A model generated the notes under the pieces. That model searched no databases, had not been told where the DNA came from, and worked only from the letters and a program-made list of their open reading frames with translations. Source: TMED27 sp050633165 (GTDB lineage Bacteria > Pseudomonadota > Alphaproteobacteria > Micavibrionales > Micavibrionaceae). From it: a stretch of 22,873 bases of DNA. This document shows positions 14,120 to 22,031 of the stretch, in pieces. A program made the position numbers and the translations under genes. The stretch lies in NCBI GenBank assembly GCA_050633165.1, contig JBOEFZ010000028.1:1-22873 (forward strand), given 5' to 3'. The stretch's first letter is position 1. Every line of letters begins with the position of its first letter.

Positions 14120-15514
14120 CTACTCCATCGCCTTGATAATATTCTCCGTCATCTTCTTCGCATCATCGAGGAGCATCATCGTGTTATCCTCAAAGAAGAG
14201 CGGGTTATCAATACCGGCATAGCCAGAACCCATAGAGCGCTTCACGAACAAGACAGTCCCCGCCTTCTCGACGTCCAAAACAGGCATGCCGTAAATCGGT
14301 GACGCCGGATCATTCTTCGCCGAAGGATTAGTGATATCATTCGCCCCAATCACATAAGCCACGTCGCTCTGCGCAAATTCACGGTTGATATCTTCCATCT
14401 CGAACACCTCGTCATACGGCACGTTGGCTTCGGCGAGCAAGACATTCATATGCCCCGGCATCCGCCCCGCAACGGGATGAATGGCATAAGTCACCTCAAC
14501 CCCTTCTTTTTTCAGGATATCCGCCATCTCCCGCACCGCGTGCTGCGCCTGCGCCACCGCCATGCCGTAACCGGGCACGATGATAACCTTGGACGCGTTC
14601 TTCATGATATAGGCCGCATCCTCCGCCGCGCCGATCTTGGCTTGGCGATCCGGATCATGCTCGCTCGCCCCTGCTGCCGCGCCGGTGTCACCACCAAACC
14701 CGCCAAGCAGAACGCTAATAAACGAACGGTTCATCCCCTTACACATAATGTAAGAGAGGATAGCCCCCGACGCGCCAACAAGCGCTCCTGTCACGATGAG
14801 CAAATTATTATGCAGCGTAAAGCCAATCCCCGCCGCCGCCCAACCGGAATAAGAATTGAGCATCGAAACAATCACCGGCATATCCGCCCCGCCAATCGGA
14901 ATAATCATGAGCACGCCAAGCGCCAGCGCCAACAATACAATCAACCAGAAAAAGAACGCGCTCTGCGTCACGCAAAGCAGGATAATGAGGAGAAGGAGTA
15001 AACCGCCAAGCGCACCGTTCAAGGCATGTTGCCCGCCAAATTGAACCGGCTTGCCGCTAATCGTGCCTTGTAATTTACCCCATGCGATAATTGACCCCGT
15101 AAAGGTCACCGCCCCAATCGCAAGACCGATAGAAAGCTCGACCAAACTCGCAAATTTAATATGATCTGCATCACCAATGCCAAAGGACTCGGGGCTATAA
15201 AACGCAGAGACAGCAACAAACACCGCCGCCAAACCAACAAGCGAGTGAAACGCCGCCATAAGTTGGGGCAGGGCAGTCATATCGATGGAGCGCGCAATAT
15301 ACGTCCCGATCCCGCCGCCGATTCCAATGGCAATCAAAACCCAAAAGAAACTTCCGACTGACGGCAATAACAGCGTCGTAGCAATGGCCAATGCCATCCC
15401 CCCAACACCAAAATTAACGCCCTGACGCGCCGTTTCGGGATGTGACAATCCGCGCAACGCCAAAATAAACAGCACCGAAGCAACCAAATAAGCAAAAGCA
15501 GCAAATGTTTCCAT
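14120..15514 (-). CDS. pntB: NAD(P) transhydrogenase subunit beta
   Basis: Beta subunit of the inner-membrane proton-translocating transhydrogenase, which uses the proton gradient to make NADPH from NADH. 464 residues, normal length. Residues up to about 270 are multiple hydrophobic membrane helices (domain II). The C-terminal part is the NADP(H)-binding domain III, with GYGMAVAQAQ as the dinucleotide fingerprint, followed by HPVAGRMPGHMNVLLAEA, GANDITNPSA and GYAGIDNPLF. It begins 3 bases after pntAB and ends the operon; no terminator is evident before the repeat and the hydrolase gene on the same strand. Confidence 0.97.
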   Translation of the reverse strand: METFAAFAYLVASVLFILALRGLSHPETARQGVNFGVGGMALAIATTLLLPSVGSFFWVLIAIGIGGGIGTYIARSIDMTALPQLMAAFHSLVGLAAVFVAVSAFYSPESFGIGDADHIKFASLVELSIGLAIGAVTFTGSIIAWGKLQGTISGKPVQFGGQHALNGALGGLLLLLIILLCVTQSAFFFWLIVLLALALGVLMIIPIGGADMPVIVSMLNSYSGWAAAGIGFTLHNNLLIVTGALVGASGAILSYIMCKGMNRSFISVLLGGFGGDTGAAAGASEHDPDRQAKIGAAEDAAYIMKNASKVIIVPGYGMAVAQAQHAVREMADILKKEGVEVTYAIHPVAGRMPGHMNVLLAEANVPYDEVFEMEDINREFAQSDVAYVIGANDITNPSAKNDPASPIYGMPVLDVEKAGTVLFVKRSMGSGYAGIDNPLFFEDNTMMLLDDAKKMTENIIKAME

Positions 15515-15517
15515 GGC

Positions 15518-15913
15518 CTACGCCCCCTTCTTTTTAAACATGCTCAGCATGCGTTTGGTGATAATAAACCCACCGAAAATATTGACAGAGGCAAGCACAA
15601 CGCCCAAAAACCCAAACAGCGAAAATCCGCCATCCGTGGGCCACACCGCCACAATCGCCCCAACAATAATCACCGAGGATATAGCATTCGTAATCCCCAT
15701 TAATGGCGAGTGAAGCGCGGGCGTAACGCGCCACACAACGTGATAACCCACAAAACACGCCAATATAAAAACGGTTAATCCGGTGATGAAATAAGGCTGG
15801 CTCGCCGCCGGTTCAATCACCTCTGCCGGAATGGTTGCCGCCTTTTCGGTGGCTTCTTGTAAGAGCATTCTAAGCTCTTCAACGCTTTGCTGCACAGTTC
15901 TGTTCTCGGACAT
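15518..15913 (-). CDS. pntAB: NAD(P) transhydrogenase subunit alpha, membrane part
   Basis: 131 residues forming the first part of the proton-channel domain II. A charged, helical N-terminus (1-45) precedes three hydrophobic segments: FITGLTVFILACFVGYHVVW, AISSVIIVGAIVAVW and LFGFLGVVLASVNIFGGF. The end ITKRMLSMFKKKGA matches the family pattern after the last helix. In E. coli this piece is fused to the NAD-binding domain; a separate gene is typical of Alphaproteobacteria such as Rhodospirillum. Gaps to pntAA and pntB are 3 bases each, indicating a tight operon. Confidence 0.95.
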   Translation of the reverse strand: MSENRTVQQSVEELRMLLQEATEKAATIPAEVIEPAASQPYFITGLTVFILACFVGYHVVWRVTPALHSPLMGITNAISSVIIVGAIVAVWPTDGGFSLFGFLGVVLASVNIFGGFIITKRMLSMFKKKGA

Positions 15914-15916
15914 ATT

Positions 15917-17215
15917 TTACTTCCCCGTCTTCTTTGTTATGGCCTTTTTAGAAGGCGTTTTCTTCGCAGTGGCTTTCTTCGTTGTCGCCTTTTTCGGCGC
16001 AGCCTTTGTTGTTGTCTTCTTTGCAGAGGTCTTCTTCGCCGGCGCTGCTTGTTTCGCTGCTGGCTTCTCCGCCTTTACCGCATCCTTGAAATTCGGATGC
16101 ACAATCTCACCGCCCTTGGTCAGGACAATCCCTTGCAAAATTTCATCTTCCATATCCAAAACGACACTTTTGCTATCCTGATCAATGATAAGGGTCAGCA
16201 AGGTCAATAAATTTTTTGCATAAAGCGCCGAAGCATTTGCCGCCAAGCGCCCCGCAACATTCAAATGCCCGACGATGGAAACGCCATGCTTAACAACAAC
16301 TTTGCCCGCCTCAGACAACGCGCAATTCCCGCCATTCTCGACCGCCAAATCCACAATAACGGAACCCGGCGCCATGGATTTCACCATTTTTTCAGTAATC
16401 AAAACCGGCGCAGGCCGCCCAGGGATGAGCGCCGTCGTAATCACGATATCTTGCTTGGCAATCGTTTCCTCGACCAAAGCTTGCTGAAGCTTTTGATACT
16501 CTTTGGACATTTGCTTGGCATAGCCGCCCGCCGTCTCCGCCTCTTTAAACTCTTCATTCTCCACCGCGACAAAGCTCGCGCCCAACGACTCAACCTGCTC
16601 CTTCGCCGCCGGACGTACATCGGTCGCATTCACAACACCGCCCAAACGCTTCGCCGTTGCAATCGCCTGCAACCCCGCAACGCCCGCGCCCATGACAAAG
16701 ACCTTAGCCGGCGGCACAGTCCCCGCCGCCGTCATCATCATCGGCATCGCCCGCCCGAAATGCTCGGTCGCGTCAAGCACGGCTTTATATCCGGCAAGGT
16801 TGGATTGCGAAGAAAGCACATCCATGCTCTGCGCCCGCGTAATCCGTGGCACAAGTTCCATCGCTAGCGCATTAATCTTCGCGCTCGCAAGTCTTTTCAA
16901 AAGCGCCTCATTATTATAAGGCGATAAAATCCCCGCCAGCACCGCCGTCTTCGGGATCATTTTAATCTCATCCGCACTTGGCGCGCCAACCTTCAAAACA
17001 ATCGCCGCCCCCTTATAGGTATCCGCCGCCGATTTCTCGATCTTCGCTCCCGCATCCTTAAACGCATCATCGGTGAAATTCGCACCCGCGCCCGCGCCGC
17101 TCTCTATATGTACGCTCGCCCCGAGCGCGATGAGTTTTTTCACCGTCTCCGGCGAGGCGGCAACACGCGTTTCATTGTTTGAAATTTCCTTAGGGACGGC
17201 AATTTTTAGAACCAC
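15917..17215 (-). CDS. pntAA: NAD(P) transhydrogenase subunit alpha, NAD-binding part, with lysine-rich tail
   Basis: Cytosolic NAD(H)-binding domain I of the transhydrogenase. The N-terminus IAVPKEISNNETRVAASPE, the Rossmann segment GAGVAGLQAIATAKRLGG and TTALIPGRPAPVLIT identify it. I chose GTG 17215 (MVLKIAVPKE; 432 residues) because AAGGAAG (17223-17229) sits 7 bases upstream; a TTG at 17233 would add 6 residues but has no such site. The last 51 residues (382-432; 15920-16072) have 18 lysines with Ala, Thr and Pro in KKTSAKK/KKATAKK units, like histone H1 or AlgP tails. The family normally ends near residue 380, so this extension is unusual. It is in frame, not a frameshift product. First gene of pntAA-pntAB-pntB. 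Confidence 0.93.
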   Translation of the reverse strand: MVLKIAVPKEISNNETRVAASPETVKKLIALGASVHIESGAGAGANFTDDAFKDAGAKIEKSAADTYKGAAIVLKVGAPSADEIKMIPKTAVLAGILSPYNNEALLKRLASAKINALAMELVPRITRAQSMDVLSSQSNLAGYKAVLDATEHFGRAMPMMMTAAGTVPPAKVFVMGAGVAGLQAIATAKRLGGVVNATDVRPAAKEQVESLGASFVAVENEEFKEAETAGGYAKQMSKEYQKLQQALVEETIAKQDIVITTALIPGRPAPVLITEKMVKSMAPGSVIVDLAVENGGNCALSEAGKVVVKHGVSIVGHLNVAGRLAANASALYAKNLLTLLTLIIDQDSKSVVLDMEDEILQGIVLTKGGEIVHPNFKDAVKAEKPAAKQAAPAKKTSAKKTTTKAAPKKATTKKATAKKTPSKKAITKKTGK

Positions 17216-17318
17216 GGGGCTTCTTCCTTGCAAATATAAATTGTGACGAGTATTTAAGATGCATCATGCGGATGGCTTTGTGAAGGCTTTGCCGCGAATA
17301 ATCCTTATAAAATAATAT

Positions 17319-17348
17319 TTGACAAAGCCGTCCCTCCACCGCTATTGT
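17319..17348 (+). promoter_or_regulatory. Candidate sigma-70-type promoter of rpmJ
   Basis: TTGACA (17319-17324), an 18-base spacer, then TATTGT (17343-17348). The -35 matches the consensus exactly and the -10 at four of six positions. The start would be near 17355, leaving a leader of about 30 bases with AGGAA upstream of the rpmJ ATG. The divergent pntAA promoter must lie in the same 170-base gap but was not identified. Confidence 0.55.
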
Positions 17349-17385
17349 CCGCCCAAGATTTAAAAGAATAATAGGAATTGATCCG

Positions 17386-17511
17386 ATGAAAGTTACAAAT
17401 TCACTCAAAACCCTCAAAACCCGCGACCGTAACAATCGCGTTATCCGTCGTCGTGGTCGCGTATACGTGATTAACAAGAAAAACCCGCGCATGAAGGCGC
17501 GCCAAGGGTAA
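17386..17511 (+). CDS. rpmJ: 50S ribosomal protein L36 (bL36)
   Basis: 41 residues, very basic, from MKVTNSLKTLKTRDRNN to NPRMKARQG. This matches the alphaproteobacterial form of bL36, which differs from the 38-residue zinc-binding type by lacking the Cys/His ligands and carrying the RNNRVIRRRGRVYVINK core. It is a component of the large ribosomal subunit. AGGAA lies 9 bases before the ATG. It is single-cistronic: a good promoter at 17319-17348 and a strong terminator at 17540-17573 frame it. Confidence 0.95.
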   Translation: MKVTNSLKTLKTRDRNNRVIRRRGRVYVINKKNPRMKARQG

Positions 17512-17526
17512 TTAAAAATAACCTTG

Positions 17527-17554
17527 TTGAAAATATATGAATGCACCACATTAT
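17527..17554 (+). promoter_or_regulatory. Possible mreB promoter nested in the rpmJ terminator
   Basis: TTGAAA (17527-17532), 16 bases, CATTAT (17549-17554). The -10 lies in the loop of the terminator hairpin. Transcription would start near 17561 and reach the mreB ATG at 17594. Matches are moderate (five of six and four of six) and rest on inspection alone; an alternative is read-through from rpmJ. Confidence 0.25.
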
Positions 17555-17573
17555 GTTGGTGCATTTGTTTTTT
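17540..17573 (+). terminator. Rho-independent terminator of rpmJ
   Basis: AATGCACCA (17540-17548) and TGGTGCATT (17557-17565) form a 9-base-pair stem with an 8-base loop, followed by TGTTTTTT. It begins 28 bases after the rpmJ stop and ends 20 bases before the mreB ATG. Confidence 0.85.
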
Positions 17574-17593
17574 GTACCTGCTACTCCTACACA

Positions 17594-18634
17594 ATGTTTT
17601 CAAGACTCTTCGGATTTATGTCCGCCGATATGGCGATTGATTTAGGTACAGCCAACACGCTCGTCTATGTGCGTGATCAAGGGATCGTATTGAATGAGCC
17701 ATCCGTTGTGGCAATCTCCAACGTTCACGGCAAAAAACAAGTTCTTGCCGTAGGGAATGAGGCCAAGCAGATGTTAGGCCGCACCCCGGGCAGCATCGTC
17801 GCCACCCGCCCGCTTCGCGATGGTGTAATCGCCGATTTCGAGGTTACCGAAGCGATGATCAAGCATTTCATCCGCAAGGTGCATAACCGCCGCTCCTTCG
17901 TCTCCCCCAAAATGGTGATTTGCGTACCCAGTGGATCAACGGCCGTCGAGCGCCGCGCGATTCAAGATTCCGCCGAACATGCCGGCGCATCCGAGGTTTA
18001 CCTCATCGAAGAACCCATGGCTGCAGCAATCGGCGCGGGCCTTCCCGTGACCGAGCCTTCCGGCTCTATGGTCGTGGATATTGGTGGCGGTACGACGGAG
18101 GTCGCTGTGATTTCTCTCGCCGGAATTGTCTATGCACGCTCCGTCCGCGTTGGCGGTGATAAAATGGATGAGGCCATCATCGCCTATATCCGCCGCGTGC
18201 ATAACCTCCTGATCGGCGAATCAAGCGCCGAGCGGATTAAAAAAGAAATCGGCTCCGCCTGTCCGCCTGCTGATGGCGAAGGCCGCACGATGGAAATTCG
18301 CGGGCGCGATTTGATGAACGGCGTGCCAAAAGAAATCGTAGTAACAGAACGCCAAGTCGCCGAAGCCCTTGCCGAACCTGTCGGGCAAATCATCGAAGGC
18401 GTAAAAACCGCGCTAGAACATACCGAGCCTGAGCTCGCCGCCGATATTGTGGATAAGGGAATCGTTATGACAGGCGGTGGCTCGCTCCTCACCAATCTCG
18501 ATTTCGTCCTGCGCCACGCCACCGGCCTCGCCGTCACAATCGCTGACGACCCGCTATCTTGCGTCGCCATCGGAACAGGCCATGCCCTCGAAGAACGCAA
18601 AGCCTTGCGTAATGTCCTTGTGGGCATGTATTAA
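17594..18634 (+). CDS. mreB: Rod-shape-determining protein MreB
   Basis: Actin-like cytoskeletal protein that guides the elongation machinery along the inner membrane. 346 residues, the family length. The start MFSRLFGFMSADMAIDLGTANTLVYV contains the N-terminal membrane-binding region and phosphate-1 loop (Asp16-Leu-Gly-Thr). VVDIGGGTTEVAVISL is the second phosphate loop and GIVMTGGGSLL the adenosine loop. EEPMAAAIGAGLPV is characteristic of MreB. An upstream in-frame ATG at 17537 lies in the terminator hairpin and would add 19 unrelated residues, so ATG 17594 was chosen. No clear ribosome-binding site precedes it. It heads mreB-mreC-mreD-mrdA-rodA. Confidence 0.98.
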   Translation: MFSRLFGFMSADMAIDLGTANTLVYVRDQGIVLNEPSVVAISNVHGKKQVLAVGNEAKQMLGRTPGSIVATRPLRDGVIADFEVTEAMIKHFIRKVHNRRSFVSPKMVICVPSGSTAVERRAIQDSAEHAGASEVYLIEEPMAAAIGAGLPVTEPSGSMVVDIGGGTTEVAVISLAGIVYARSVRVGGDKMDEAIIAYIRRVHNLLIGESSAERIKKEIGSACPPADGEGRTMEIRGRDLMNGVPKEIVVTERQVAEALAEPVGQIIEGVKTALEHTEPELAADIVDKGIVMTGGGSLLTNLDFVLRHATGLAVTIADDPLSCVAIGTGHALEERKALRNVLVGMY

Positions 18635-18651
18635 GTGCTGCAATTAAACAT

Positions 18652-18680
18652 TTGAATCGCTTGTGATTTTACCATACCAT
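18652..18680 (+). promoter_or_regulatory. Possible internal promoter in front of mreC
   Basis: TTGAAT (18652-18657), 17 bases, TACCAT (18675-18680), with a GANTC site (GAATC, 18654-18658) overlapping the -35. It lies in the 80-base gap between mreB and mreC, the only sizeable non-coding space in which mreCD-mrdA-rodA could get their own transcription. Consensus match is partial. Confidence 0.22.
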
Positions 18681-18714
18681 TTTAAGGGTAGATGATTAAA
18701 AAGAGCAGCATGAT

Positions 18715-19545
18715 TTGAAACGCCGTTCCTCCATTTCGAAAACCATATCCATTCCGGCGCTCGGGGCGCATTCCGGTGGGCTGTTCATCGGTGTTGCGCT
18801 CCTCATTCTCCTCTTCTCTATCGCGCTCCCCGGACAAGTTAGCGGCATTCGCATGAAAGCCACCGACATCTTCGCCCCCGCCTTGTCCGCGATTGTAACG
18901 CCCGTCACAAACCTCGCCGATATCGTCCGTAATGTCTCGGGAATTGCCGAGCTACAGGCCGAAAATGCAAAATTACAGGCCGAGAATATCCGCCTCAAAG
19001 AATGGTATCAAACCGCCCTTTTGCTACAGGCGGAAAATGCCTCGCTCAAGGATTTGCTCAACGTCAAAATCGACCCGCAATATTCCACCATCACCGCCCG
19101 CGTGCTCTCGGATAAAGGCAGCGCCTTCGCGCAAAGCCTCCTCGTCGCCGCCGGAGAAAGTGATGGCGTGAAAAAAGGGCAGGCAGTCATGGCGGCGCAA
19201 GGCCTCATCGGTCGCGTCATTGAAACGGGCGAGCATAGCGCGCGCATCTTGCTCATGAGTGACCTGAACTCCCGCGTGCCGGTCCTTATCGAGGATACCC
19301 GCCAACACGCCATCCTCGCCGGAATAGGGGGGCAAGAGATGCACCTTACCCGTCTCCCCGAAGATACCGCGCTGAATGTTAATACCCGCGTCACAACTTC
19401 CGGTCATGGCGGCGTTTACCCGCCCGGCCTTCCCGTGGGGCGCATTACGGATGTGGGGGGCGGAATCCAGCCCTTCGTTAATTTTGGTGCCATTACGCAT
19501 GTCCGTATCTTGAATCATAAGCAAGGGCATTTGATTATGCCTTAG
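18715..19545 (+). CDS. mreC: Rod-shape-determining protein MreC
   Basis: Periplasmic scaffold of the elongasome, anchored in the inner membrane and contacting PBP2. 276 residues: a basic cytoplasmic start, a membrane segment at 22-39, a coiled coil at about 68-115 with repeated LQAEN/LKD heptads, then the beta-rich MreC domain (VLSDKGSAFAQSLLVAAGESDGVKKGQAVM, GLIGRVIE, VLIEDTRQHAILAG, SGHGGVYPPGLPVGRI). The start is a TTG at 18715; AAGAG lies 9 bases upstream, and no other start codon lies in frame before the membrane segment. Confidence 0.95.
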   Translation: MKRRSSISKTISIPALGAHSGGLFIGVALLILLFSIALPGQVSGIRMKATDIFAPALSAIVTPVTNLADIVRNVSGIAELQAENAKLQAENIRLKEWYQTALLLQAENASLKDLLNVKIDPQYSTITARVLSDKGSAFAQSLLVAAGESDGVKKGQAVMAAQGLIGRVIETGEHSARILLMSDLNSRVPVLIEDTRQHAILAGIGGQEMHLTRLPEDTALNVNTRVTTSGHGGVYPPGLPVGRITDVGGGIQPFVNFGAITHVRILNHKQGHLIMP

Positions 19546-19561
19546 GGGTGTTCTGCGCCGT

Positions 19562-19588
19562 CATTCGGCCGGAATGCCATGGTTTTTT
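19562..19588 (+). terminator. Weak hairpin with T-run between mreC and mreD
   Basis: CATTC (19562-19566) and GAATG (19572-19576) form a 5-base-pair stem over GGCCG, followed six bases later by TTTTTT (19583-19588). The stem is short and the T-run detached, so it might reduce expression of distal genes but is unlikely to stop all transcription. Its GTCATTC...GAATG pattern also resembles the palindromic repeats elsewhere in the window. Confidence 0.25.
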
Positions 19589-19613
19589 CAAAGCTAGGGC
19601 GCTACGATAAATC

Positions 19614-20174
19614 ATGATTCCTTTTTCCAGTCTTAGCGAAAAAACAGATTTTATCCTGCGCGCGGGCGGGGTGTATGGTTCGTTGGTGCTGTTCTTTTTC
19701 CTGAATATAGTGTCCTTACCTCTCCCCATCATCGGCAGCGCGCATCTCCCTCTCATCCTGATGGCATTTTATTATTGGGCCATTTACCGCCCGACATTAA
19801 CGCCGCCTGCATTAGTCTTCGGGCTGGGCTTGCTGCTCGATCTCCTCACGCCAAGCGTCATGGGGGTGAATGCTCTCCTCTTTACACTCATATATGTGAC
19901 AATAACAAATCAGCGTAACTTCCTGATCGGGCAGCCTTTTCTTGTAATTTGGTTCGGGTTTTGTGCGGTGAGCGCGGTCTATATTTTCGCAAGCTGGCTC
20001 ATCGGCGCGCTTGCGAATTTCCAATGGATATCACCGTTGATCTTAATCCCCGACCTTATGCTTGCCTCTCTCGCCTTCCCGCTCATCGCTTATATCCTGC
20101 ATCTAAGCCGCAAAATCCTCCCCGATCCAAAAATGCCATTGACCCGCCAAAGCAAACAACGCAAATTTTATTAG
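19614..20174 (+). CDS. mreD: Rod-shape-determining protein MreD
   Basis: Small integral inner-membrane protein of the elongasome. 186 residues with five or six hydrophobic helices, from GVYGSLVLFFFLNIVSL to ASLAFPLIAYILHL. LLDLLTPSVMGVNALLFTLIY corresponds to the conserved MreD core with its Asp-Leu...Gly pattern. The C-terminus is basic (SRKILPDPKMPLTRQSKQRKFY), suggesting it is cytoplasmic. mrdA starts 8 bases after its stop. Ribosome binding before the ATG is weak, so translation may be coupled to upstream genes. Confidence 0.92.
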   Translation: MIPFSSLSEKTDFILRAGGVYGSLVLFFFLNIVSLPLPIIGSAHLPLILMAFYYWAIYRPTLTPPALVFGLGLLLDLLTPSVMGVNALLFTLIYVTITNQRNFLIGQPFLVIWFGFCAVSAVYIFASWLIGALANFQWISPLILIPDLMLASLAFPLIAYILHLSRKILPDPKMPLTRQSKQRKFY

Positions 20175-20182
20175 CTCACTAT

Positions 20183-22030
20183 ATGAAACGGAACGCAGAC
20201 AACGCTAAACTTTTTTCCCGCCGTGCCTTTGTCATTGGCGGGCTTCAGGCCTCTATACTCGCCGTCTTGGGCGGACGGCTTGCCTATCTGCAAGTTTCCC
20301 AAGGTGCGAAATATAAAACCCTCGCCGATAAAAACCGCATTAATATCAAGATGCTCGCGCCAAGTCGCGGCGAAATTGTCGATCGTTTCGGCGTTCCGCT
20401 CGCGCTGAATACACAAAGCTTCCGCGTGCTTATCACGCCCGAGCAAACCCCCGATATCCGCCGCTCGCTTTACGCCCTGCGGGAGGTTGTGGAGCTATCG
20501 GATAAAGCCATCGAGCGCGTTATTGCGCAATCCAAAAAGATCGCCAAATTCTCCGCCATCGAAGTCAAAGACGGCTTAACATGGGAAGAGGTCGCACGGA
20601 TTGAGGTCAACCTCCCCGACCTCCCCGGCCTGTCTATCAATACAGGTGAAATCCGCAGCTACCCTTATCAAAACGCGACGGCGCATATCATCGGCTATGT
20701 CAGTGCCGTAAGCGAAACCGAGATCAAGCAAGCCCCGATGCTCTCCCTCCCCGGATTTAAAACCGGAAAGACAGGGATTGAAAAACGCTACGATTCGGAA
20801 TTGCGCGGCAAAGCCGGCGCGAGCGAGGTTGAGGTAAATGTCATCGGGCGCGAAGTTCGCGAGCTTAACCGTAAAAACAGTAATCATGGCAGGCGCATAG
20901 CCCTAAGTCTTGATGGAGAGCTTCAGCGCTTCACGCAAGAGCGCCTCGCTACTGAACGCAGCGCCTCGGCCGTTATCATGGACGCGCATACGGGCGCGAT
21001 ATATTCGCTTGCCTCCCACCCCGCGTTCGACCCCAATGATTTTACCACCGGCATGTCGGTCGCAACATGGGAGGAGCTCCTTGCTAATCCTGCGCATCCG
21101 CTGACGAATAAGGCCATCGCGGGGCAATACCCGCCCGCCTCGACCTTTAAAATGATCACCGCCATTGCGGGCATGCAAAGCGGGCGCATTACCCCGAACA
21201 AAACCGTTTATTGCTCCGGTCATTATGAATATGGGCGCGATCGTTTTCATTGCTGGAAATCTGCGGGGCATGGTTGGGTTGATCTTACAAACGCGCTGGC
21301 TTATTCGTGCGATGTCTATTTCTACGAACTCGCCACCGAAATCGGCATCGATAAAATCGCCGAAGTCGCGCGGCAGTTCGGGTTAGGGAGCAAGCTTGAT
21401 TTCGACCTTCCCCAAGAACGCTCCGGCCTCATCCCCGACAAAGCATGGAAAATTGCCAATTTCGGCAATCGTTGGCAACCGGGGGAAAGCATTGTGGCAA
21501 GCATCGGGCAGGGCTATATGCAGGCCACGCCGCTACAACTCGCTGTTATGACCGCTCGCATGGTCAATGGCGGATATGCGGTTAAGCCGTGGATGAGCGG
21601 TTATGTCGGTGATACACCGGTGATGAGAGAGGATTGGCCGAAAATGAACCTAAACGCATCGCATCTAAGCCAAATCAAACGCGGCATGGATAAGGTCGTG
21701 AACCATGAAAAGGGCACGGCGCATGCCTCCCGCATCGAAGATCCGCGCTACGCCTTTGGCGGCAAAACCGGAACAGCGCAGGTCAAGCGGATCACCATGG
21801 CTGACCGTAAGGCAGGCGTGAAAAACGAAGACCTGAAATGGCGCAGCCGCCACCACGCGTTGTTTGTCGGCTATGCGCCGCTGAAAAATCCACGCTATGT
21901 GACATCGGTGGTGGTCGAGCACGGCATCGGCGGCTCCCGCACCGCCGCGCCCATCGCTCGCGATTTATTGCTAAAGGCGCAAGAGCGGGGCTTGTCCGGT
22001 ACAAAAATAAAATTCGGGGAGGGGGTGTAA
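20183..22030 (+). CDS. mrdA: Penicillin-binding protein 2 (elongation transpeptidase)
   Basis: Class B PBP that cross-links side-wall peptidoglycan together with RodA. 615 residues. A single membrane anchor lies at about 14-34, then the pedestal domain (QGAKYKTLADKNRIN, PSRGEIVDRFG, NATAHIIGYVS). The transpeptidase motifs are intact: nucleophile Ser320 in PPASTFKMI, Ser375-Cys-Asp, and Lys528-Thr-Gly in GGKTGTAQVK. The frame stays open upstream to 19949 inside mreD, but the segment before MKRNADNAKLF has no homology and overlaps mreD; ATG 20183, 8 bases after mreD, is therefore used. Its 3' end contains GGAGGG and the stop in a junction that is duplicated just before rodA. Confidence 0.97.
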   Translation: MKRNADNAKLFSRRAFVIGGLQASILAVLGGRLAYLQVSQGAKYKTLADKNRINIKMLAPSRGEIVDRFGVPLALNTQSFRVLITPEQTPDIRRSLYALREVVELSDKAIERVIAQSKKIAKFSAIEVKDGLTWEEVARIEVNLPDLPGLSINTGEIRSYPYQNATAHIIGYVSAVSETEIKQAPMLSLPGFKTGKTGIEKRYDSELRGKAGASEVEVNVIGREVRELNRKNSNHGRRIALSLDGELQRFTQERLATERSASAVIMDAHTGAIYSLASHPAFDPNDFTTGMSVATWEELLANPAHPLTNKAIAGQYPPASTFKMITAIAGMQSGRITPNKTVYCSGHYEYGRDRFHCWKSAGHGWVDLTNALAYSCDVYFYELATEIGIDKIAEVARQFGLGSKLDFDLPQERSGLIPDKAWKIANFGNRWQPGESIVASIGQGYMQATPLQLAVMTARMVNGGYAVKPWMSGYVGDTPVMREDWPKMNLNASHLSQIKRGMDKVVNHEKGTAHASRIEDPRYAFGGKTGTAQVKRITMADRKAGVKNEDLKWRSRHHALFVGYAPLKNPRYVTSVVVEHGIGGSRTAAPIARDLLLKAQERGLSGTKIKFGEGV

Positions 22031-22031
22031 G

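Noticed and set aside
15917..16075. Possible frameshift generating the PntAA tail
   Set aside because: The frame runs without a break from the conserved domain into the tail and ends 3 bases before pntAB; regular KKxxxKK units argue for a translated low-complexity tail.
15831..16210. Plus-strand frames with runs of Phe/Val/Ala/Leu that look like membrane proteins
   Set aside because: They are the antisense of the lysine-rich PntAA tail, where Lys and Ala codons read as Phe/Leu and Gly/Cys. No start context or operon support.
17537..17593. Earlier ATG giving MreB 19 extra residues
   Set aside because: That ATG lies in the base of the rpmJ terminator stem, and MreB proteins start at the MFSRLFG-like sequence encoded from 17594.
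19949..20182. 78-codon N-terminal extension of PBP2 reading back into mreD
   Set aside because: It overlaps mreD in another frame and has no protein-like features; the family begins at MKRNADNAKLFSRR and the membrane anchor, and ATG 20183 sits just after the mreD stop.
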